Assembly (NCBI GenBank): GCA_048013815.1
Contig: CM106586.1
Coordinates: 11,408,001-11,472,000, forward strand
Length of the DNA stretch: 64,000 bases
DNA from: Setoptus koraiensis
Taxonomy: Eukaryota > Arthropoda
Direction: 5' to 3'
Below the pieces are notes generated by a model that was not told where the DNA came from, did no database searches, and was given only the letters and a program-made list of their open reading frames with translations. Made by a program: the position numbers and the translations under genes. Of the stretch, positions 57,142-64,000 are shown one piece after another. The first letter of the stretch is position 1, and each line of letters starts with the position of its first letter.

Positions 57142-58496
57142 AAGGCTGCACCATTATAAAGAAAATTAAAATTGGCCTATGGTCAAGCCGCCAGGAGGCG
57201 CCCGGCGCGCGCGGGCCCCAGCCTGGCGCGCGATTAGTTATTGCGGCGCGAAGCACCATAAAACGGGATAAGGCACACGTAGACTGTGCGCCGTAGAGCG
57301 GCGGCCAGAGCTAACGGAAACAGTGCGTTCAATGTTCAGTTTTCATTTCATCAAATCTCTTTTTCGAAGCTGCTCCGGCGCTTGTGTGCGTGTGCGTTTG
57401 TAGCTGGCACACGCACACGCACACACGTCGGCCCAAAGTAATTCAAATCGAGAGCGAGAGCCAACACGGCCAAACGGGCACTTGGAGGGGCTCTTGGGGC
57501 CCGTTTGCTAATGACCATCAAGTGAGGTGCTGGCGCTTGCAAAAAACGGGACGAAACAGCAAAAAGATTAGAGCTGGCGAGTTGTTTTCGGGGCGCCGAG
57601 AACGGGGGCCAGAGCGAAGGCGACGGCGAAAACGAAAGCGAAAACAAGCAACAAAAACGACAACAACGGCCAATATAAACTTGAGAGGAGCCCGGCGAGC
57701 AATCTTGATTATAATTTGAGAGAATGTTGTTGTCGTTGTTGTTGTTGCTGTCGTTGTTGTTGTTGCTGTTGTCGTTGTTGTTGTTGTTGCTGTCGTTGTT
57801 GTTGTTGCTGCTGCGCCCGCTCGCACTCCGCTGCTGGCATTCTCAATTTGGCCGAAATGATGGCCTGGCCCCCGTGCACTTATGCTCGAGCGAGCGGCCA
57901 GTTTGTGTAAAAAGAACAGGCAAACAGTTCGCGCTCCACCGACGGCGCCCACCGACGCCAGCTCCTCCACTGCCGACACTGTCTAACAATGTGCAAACTC
58001 GCCAGGGACGCCGCCCGTTGCAACTTGCGCCCGCTCGGACAGCCGCGCTGCCGCACTAACTGCGCTGTCCGACGATACTTATTGCGTCATAATGGTTGCA
58101 CACCATTGTATACTATTGTATACTGTTGTATACTGTTGTATTACGTAATACTGTGGCTCTGTTGTGCTGCCGTGCTTGCCGCTGTGATTGCGGCGCCAAA
58201 GGGTCGCCACGGTGCTGTGTGGCGCGCGCAAGCGGCGGGCCGCCGAAAACAAGCCGCGTGGGCGCCTCAGAGTTTAGAGTAGTAGTCCGTTTGATGGTGC
58301 GGCTCTGACCGGTGCGCGTGTTTGCCCGTCGCGGTGACCGCCGCAAACGCCGGCGCAATCGGCGAGCGAATTTAAAACGCTTTAAAACGCTCGCCGTTCG
58401 GCCGGCGGTCTTGCGAACGCGCAAATCGGACGAGTGCGGCCGAAAGTCCGCGCGCTGAACCGCTGGCCATACGGCGCGCAAGGACGCGCTGCGATA

Positions 58497-58584
58497 CCGC
58501 GGATATCGCTGGTCGCGGGTATCGCTCGTTGTCGCGGATATTGCTCGTTGTCGCGGGTATCGCTCGTTGTCGCGGGTATCGCCG
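58497..58584. repeat. 19-bp tandem repeat TCGCGGGTATCGCTCGTTG
   Basis: Three full units (one with two changes) plus partial units at both ends. Confidence 0.9.
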
Positions 58585-58960
58585 AGCGGCGACCGAGGAG
58601 CGGCGACGCCGAGAACACGGCAGGCATCGAGCCGACAGCAAGACGAGGCGCAACTTGGAATTGGCCGCCAACAATGGCCAACTCGAACATTAAACGGCGG
58701 CTCGTCGGGAGCATCATCATGTAACAAATAAATCAACGACTGCCGACTAATTAGCACAACATACGCAACGCAGCGTGCATAGTGGCTCATATTATGTTGT
58801 TGCGGTTGTGGTTGTCGCGGTTGTTGTTGTGGTTGTCGCGGTTGTTGTCGGCGCTGTTGCGGTTGTTGCGGTTGTGTTACTGGCGCTAGATTAGGCAGCG
58901 GTATCAGCAATAATCTACGATAATGGCGCCGCCGGAGGACGCAACAATAAGCTCAAATGT

Positions 58961-59751
58961 TCAAATGTTCAACAGAGCGACGGCACGAACAACAACAAGT
59001 TGAAAATGAAAGATTTTTATTATGATGTTGTAAATGCAACTGCAATTGTGCAATTGTTGGCCCATTGTAGTTAATGCAAGCAGTCACTTTACAAGTGCCA
59101 TTTTTTACTTTACTTTATTTTAGTTTTGTTGTTTGTTTTTATTTTCCATTTCGTGGTTTGGACTTGGTGCGACTTCATTTTAATAGTTTGCCATAGTATC
59201 AAATGTCACACTAAGATGTCAGATAATGGTGCCCGGTTGTCGTGGCAACCACGTTATTATTATAAATAGTAAAGTAAAAAGTAAAAATAAAATTCTAAAT
59301 AAAGAGACACAGCGAGAACAAATAAAATGGACTAGTCTATTGAAAAGTTATCAAGTGCGTTTATTTGCATTGTGACACACACACTGTGTGATGAACTTTA
59401 GTAATTAGCACTCATTGCCGCTGCTTATGTCATGTCAGACATGGCAATATAAACGATTGTTGTTAATTTGCTTGATAATTTGTTTGTCGCTTGTTGTTTT
59501 TTGTCGCGGCTGGCCGACTATTACAATTAGATGCCGATAAAGTGGCTGCGAAATGGCGAAATGGCGAAATGCTCGAATGGCAAAATGGCGAAATGGCGAA
59601 ACGATAAAGAGCCTAGAAGGAACTGAGCCTGCACCAGCCTCGTTGGACCTCATGATATGATGATGATTTTAATTTTATCTAATCTCACTACCTCTATCGC
59701 TTATCGCTTATTGGTATTAATAATTAATTAATTTGTTAATTACAGCGCCTA

Positions 59752-59788
<37 letters not shown>

Positions 59789-62466
59789 AGCCAGTCGCAA
59801 GTATTGTGGAAGTTACAACAAAAGTTGCCAGTTGTAGCTGGAACTCAAGAGAGCGACAGAAGGTTATGACAACAATGCAGACATTGCAAACAGGCTAGAT
59901 ATTTATATGAGAGATCGTCGTCTATTCGCGCTGTTTAAACGGCGATATACGACGCGATCTATACGCTTTGTATCATGTTTGTGTGGTGGACTAGATAGCA
60001 GCAGCAGCAGAGAGAGCCAGTGTAAGTGTAATTGTTGTTTCAATTGGAAACTTTGTTATTATCCAATAATTTACACAAACAATATATATATCGTCAACAT
60101 TTATAGATATTTAGCACACGCACACACACACTAGTCTACACTATTCTGTTCGCCATTGTTGTTATTATCTAATACATGCCAGTTTCATAGACTAACTAAG
60201 CAAAGTATCAAAAGTTGTCAAGTTTCAGCTAGATTGGTCGCCGTCGCCTTAGTCGTCGCCATAGTGGTGCTGATGGTGGTGGTGCTGCTTGTCATTGTCG
60301 CTGGCAATCATTAGTGTAAAGAGTCATTAGTGGTAAGTCATTTAGTCATTTAGCAGTTTTACATCATGAGTGGAGCTCGTGCAAAATAATAAAATAAAAA
60401 CGAGACAACAGATTCATCAATGTTGTTGATCGCTAAGAGATGAACCACCGTTTGGTTCCCATCATGACTAAGACTAGACTGTTTGTTGTTCTATATCTAT
60501 TCATCTCAGCATATCTCAATCAGTATTGTTGTGTGTGTCTCGTCTTGTTGAGCAACTTAGGTGGTGATGATATTACTATTATTAATTGAATTTCAATTCA
60601 AAATGTATAAGTTAGATAATAATTGACACTATCTAACTACCAACTTATCTGTTGTTGTTGCTTTCTATTACGTAATAGTTATGAATTTTCAACATCCATC
60701 AAATGGCAATGCTATTGCATACAGTTTATAGTATCATAGTGCTAGTATAAGTATAAGCAGTAGTTGTAGCATTAGTAGTAGTAGTAGTATTATTATTTGG
60801 TAGTAGTAATAAGAAAACAACAAATTTGAGAGCTGAGATTCTACTTTCATCACACATCTTCTTCTTCTTTCTCTTACTTTGTCTCTGATGTGATCATGTG
60901 AACACAAGCAGATACACACACACACAAAATAGTAAAAATAGCAATGGCACTCATCTATCGCCTATCTATAAATATTATTATTATTATTATTTATATGATT
61001 TAATTTCAATACTCTAATAACACCATTGAATAGTGTCTATCCAATGCGTGTGTGTATAAACGTTTCAAGTGTTTCAAGTGTCTTGGAAGGCACATTTGAA
61101 ATATACGGCGAGTTGAGATAGTTTAATTTCAAGTATATCCTAGTGTTTGTTTGGTGCCATTGGTCACATTTTATGTGCGCTGTTGTATAATTAAACAAAC
61201 ACAACACCATGATGTAACATGACTTAACAACAACACAGCTAATGGCCTTTATTTTCACTTGGCGCTTATAACTCTCATCTCTTGAATCTCTTCATTTTGT
61301 GTCAAATCCAGCCAGTTAATTGGCCAGATCAGGCCTAACTAACTTCCTCTCTGACAGATCTCGTTATTCGTGCAAGCGCTGCCGTTGCTGCCAATGTGTC
61401 GGGCATGTTTACATCGTGATCTAGCCAGTGTGGCCAGTGTGGCTACAATTGTGCAAGTGTGTAATTATGACGAGTGTCCAACTGAGCGATGACTAATTGA
61501 TCGGATTTGATATTCTGGCGACACGCCGAACGGTTGGCGGTGCCGGTTGCGTTTTATGCAAAACTCCTGCCGACAATGACTGTCGATTGGGCGAAGGGAG
61601 CAACAGAAGTGAGCGAGCGGGGGAGAGAGAGATGATCTCACAATCACAATTCTCACAAGTCTGTCAATCAAATTCACCGGTCCAGCCGAAGATTCTCGAG
61701 TCGAGGTCGAGAATCTCGACTGGCTCGAATCGTCTGACCGCGACCGTCGGCGCCGATTCAAAGCCGCCCGCACTGAGCCAATTGGGCCAATTGCCAATTG
61801 GCCGACAACGAGAGCCTGAGAAGCCGCTGCGGGCAAAATAAATGAGATAAATAAATGAGATAAATCCGCAACAATGACAAGTGCAAAACTGATGAACGTT
61901 GTAATTTAGATCAATTGCAAACAATCAAACGGCAAGCTAGGTGACACTCCGGCAACGCCAGCGGCCCCTCTTGGGCGTGTCGCAAACTAACGTTCACGAT
62001 AAAAGTATTGTGCACTCACGATGCACCCAACTGCGTTCCTGGGAGATAACAGGAAACAGCGAGGGAGAGCGCTCCCGCGACATGGGAGACCACATGTGTG
62101 TGTGTGTGTGTGTGTGCGTGAAGACGATCGCGGCCTTTGTTGTTGTTGTTGTGCTGCAGTATGATTATTGTCCAGCAACAACAATCATACTGCTGGCTGG
62201 TCTTGCGGCTGAAATACGCACTTTTATATATTATCAACAAATTGCATCTAGCCGCAGAAAAAAAAAACCAGGAATGTCGAGATTATGACTCACACCAACA
62301 AATTGTCACCACCAACTAGTAGCCTTATTATCACGCTAGACTCACCAGAAACAGAAATTGCCATTTATTCAGTGTTACTATTACATTCTCATCTTCATTA
62401 CAGCTACAAATAGACGACAAACAGCCGTTGCATCTAAGAGAAAATTATCCTCCAGCTCCCACTGTC
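58961..62466. other. Gene-free region upstream of the SMAD gene
   Basis: AT-rich again. It contains a 9-bp repeat (gaaatggcg, about 59547-59603), (GT)n tracts at 59754-59784 and 62096-62117 and TAG/TTA triplet runs near 60765-60800 and 60975. A good splice acceptor (pyrimidine-rich then CAG ending at 62403) precedes the SMAD start, so an upstream 5' UTR exon is likely within this region. No coding frame can be supported. Confidence 0.5.
59547..59603. repeat. 9-bp tandem repeat GAAATGGCG
   Basis: About six units with one diverged stretch in the middle. Confidence 0.85.
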
Positions 62467-63876
62467 ATGGCTATTTCATCACAGAAGCGTCTGTCCTACG
62501 AAAGGAAACTGGTTGCTCTGAGGAAAGGCCCCATCAACGATCATCAATTGACTATTTGGTGCGAAAAAGCCGTCAAGAGTGTGGTGAGAATATTGGGCAA
62601 CAAGGTTAGCCAATTGAAACTTTTGGAGAGTTGCATCAATCTAAAGGATCCCCAAACGGACTGTGTACTCGTTCCAAAGCTGTTCAATTGTAGATTGAGA
62701 ATATCGCATAGACGCGGCATGGCCAATGTGGTCTATTGTCGCCTGTGGCGCTGGCCCGACATACAGTCGCACCATCAAATTGAGTCCAGTTCCACCTGCA
62801 AGAACCCGTTTGATCCTAGAACGTCCACTAGTATTTGTATAAACCCTTATCACTATGAGCGCATTCAAAAGACACAACATGTTACATTCAAGTCTCTAAT
62901 ACCGCCCGATATTTCAACATCTAACGAGGATTATGACCAATCGTCGGCGTCGCCACAACAGCAACAGTGCCAACTGTTCAAGATGGCCACTTGTGCCTCT
63001 CAACTACAAGCAAAAAGATCCAGCTCCTCAGATAAAACAAGCCCACTGCCATCTGTTTCGGGCCTTGGTAATCAACATCAACATGCCAACACTGCCAACA
63101 CTCCAAGCACTCCTGCAAAACATCAGCTGGGCATAGCAAGCCTATATGACACAAACGAGGATCCTTACGCAATACCTAATCAAAATAGTCAAAATTGTCT
63201 ATCTCATTGTGCTGAGATGGAGGAAGAAGAAGAGTCGGGATGTCAACTTTTCATTGATGTACTAAGCCAGCCTGTGTATTGTGGCGGCAAGCCATTCTAT
63301 TTTGTCGATAGTAAATATTGGTGCTATATACTATATTATGAATATTCCCATAGGGTAGGCGAAAAATTTCAAACTAGATCACCCTCACTCGTTATAGATG
63401 GACACACCGGCTCGCCAAGCTCAAAAAGATTCTGTTTGGGATCGTTCGCAAATCCAAGCCGCAAAGAAGGCGTTAGCAAGGTAATAGGTCTCATAGGCAA
63501 AGGAGTCAGGTTGAATTATGTCAACGGTGATGTTTACGCCGAATGTTTGGGTGGCTCAAGTGTGTTTGTGCAAAGTTGCAATTGTAACAGACGTTACAGA
63601 TGGCATTCAGCTACTGTCATCAAGATTGAAACTGGAAATCATTTGAAAATTTTCAACACTAGAGATTTCGCACAATTAATGGCCAAAAGCATTGCTCATG
63701 GTTATGACGCAGTTCAATGGTTGTCCAAAATGTGTACAATAAGACTCAGTTTTGTTAAAGGCTGGGGTCAAGAGTACAAGAGAACCACCATATTCTCAAC
63801 ACCTTGCTGGATTGAGATTCAATTGAATGGGCCGCTCGAATGGCTAAATAAAGTACTAAGTCAAATGAGGTGCTAG
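62467..63876 (+). CDS. Divergent SMAD2/3-like protein without the C-terminal SSxS tail
   Basis: 469 residues from the ATG at 62467 (MAISSQKRLSYERKL, which fits the R-SMAD start KRLLGWKKG). MH1 at about 10-130: WCEKAVKSVV, the three zinc Cys and His (TDCVLVP, STCKNPF, SICINPYHY), VYCRLWRWPDIQSHHQ. The DNA-contact hairpin reads RLRISHRRG where most SMADs have RLQVSHRKG. A Ser/Gln/Thr linker follows, then MH2 from about 283 (WCYILYYEYSHRVGE, PSLVIDGHTG, RFCLG, IGKGVRLNYVNGDVYAECL, FVKGWGQEYKRTTIFSTPCWIEI). The L3 loop Thr fits the TGF-beta/activin class rather than the BMP class. The chain ends VLSQMRC, where relatives continue to SSxS, the receptor phosphorylation site. Coding is intronless up to the stop; a possible weak donor (AG/GTGCTA) at 63869/63870 could hide a further exon beyond the window. 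Confidence 0.88.
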   Translation: MAISSQKRLSYERKLVALRKGPINDHQLTIWCEKAVKSVVRILGNKVSQLKLLESCINLKDPQTDCVLVPKLFNCRLRISHRRGMANVVYCRLWRWPDIQSHHQIESSSTCKNPFDPRTSTSICINPYHYERIQKTQHVTFKSLIPPDISTSNEDYDQSSASPQQQQCQLFKMATCASQLQAKRSSSSDKTSPLPSVSGLGNQHQHANTANTPSTPAKHQLGIASLYDTNEDPYAIPNQNSQNCLSHCAEMEEEEESGCQLFIDVLSQPVYCGGKPFYFVDSKYWCYILYYEYSHRVGEKFQTRSPSLVIDGHTGSPSSKRFCLGSFANPSRKEGVSKVIGLIGKGVRLNYVNGDVYAECLGGSSVFVQSCNCNRRYRWHSATVIKIETGNHLKIFNTRDFAQLMAKSIAHGYDAVQWLSKMCTIRLSFVKGWGQEYKRTTIFSTPCWIEIQLNGPLEWLNKVLSQMRC

Positions 63877-64000
63877 CTGTGATTGGAGGAGATTTTTTCC
63901 CTCTTCTCTACCGCAGCGGATGTCATGGCGCAAGTCGCAAGAGATATCTGCATAGTTTTAATCTGTTGCTGATATCGATTTATTTATTATAATCGCATTT

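Larger units (their letters stand above)
53401..58960. other. Second GC/CpG-rich gene-free block
   Basis: Same word bias as 30.5-45.4 kb (GGGGCCC, GGCCGG, CpG), with long (CA)n tracts, TTG/CTG triplet runs (about 54450-54495, 55096-55170, 55262-55345, 57724-57815) and short minisatellites. No recognised gene; the long frames are low-complexity or overlapping. Confidence 0.55.

Noticed and set aside
58113-58910. 265-codon minus-strand frame, Gln/Pro-rich then Arg-rich
   Set aside because: The Gln part is a CAA/CCG simple repeat and the middle is the 19-bp minisatellite; no recognisable domain.
59226-59252. X-box-like dyad (GGTTGTCGTGGCAACC)
   Set aside because: A single imperfect match to the RFX site far from any known start; too weak to list as a regulatory site.

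Overview
The window is animal nuclear DNA from a compact genome. Introns are mostly about 50-160 bp, neighbouring genes alternate in strand, and several tail-to-tail pairs are only 25-65 bp apart. Gene content (survivin, Dr1/NC2-beta, metazoan-type DPM1, RSPRY1, a SMAD, an arthropod-style acetyl-CoA hydrolase and a polyQ/polyN zinc-finger protein) points to an ecdysozoan. A mite or similar small arthropod is my best guess, but nothing in the window proves it.

Left part, 1-28 kb: a dense block of household genes at moderate GC. In order: DPM1 (-), acetyl-CoA hydrolase (+), CMC1 (-), RSPRY1 (+), a NUDT3-type diphosphoinositol phosphohydrolase (-, four exons), cyclase-associated protein (+), NDUFA6 (-), an Arg-Asp-Pro repeat membrane protein (-), an orphan secreted/membrane protein (-), a five-exon acid lipase (-), an inverted broken copy of the orphan gene (+), NIP7 (-), tRNA-Lys(UUU) (-), LTV1 (+), survivin (-), Dr1 (+) and a mucin-like membrane protein (-). 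Exon joins were worked out by hand from GT/AG sites and frame, and each multi-exon coding length is a multiple of three.

Right part, 28-62 kb: a gene desert with one large intronless gene at 47.8-51.2 kb, an 1127-residue C2H2 zinc-finger protein with long Gln, Asn and Ala runs. It is flanked by GC- and CpG-rich DNA (about 30.5-45.4 and 53.4-58.9 kb) packed with GGGGCCC/GGGCCCC words, short tandem repeats, (CA)n tracts and small palindromes. I read this as the regulatory landscape of a developmental regulator; the many long frames there are chance frames of GC-rich DNA. A cluster of TGACGTAA (CRE/PAR-bZIP-like) sites, four of them in a perfect 17-bp array, lies at 40.8-41.4 kb.

Right end, 62.4-64 kb: an intronless coding frame for a divergent SMAD2/3-like protein that ends where the C-terminal SSxS phosphorylation motif should be.

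There is no operon or gene cassette. Functional neighbours are head-to-head pairs: the 60S factor NIP7 with the 40S factor LTV1 (with tRNA-Lys between them), and survivin with the transcription repressor Dr1. I recognised no transposon, LTR element, virus-like element or CRISPR array.
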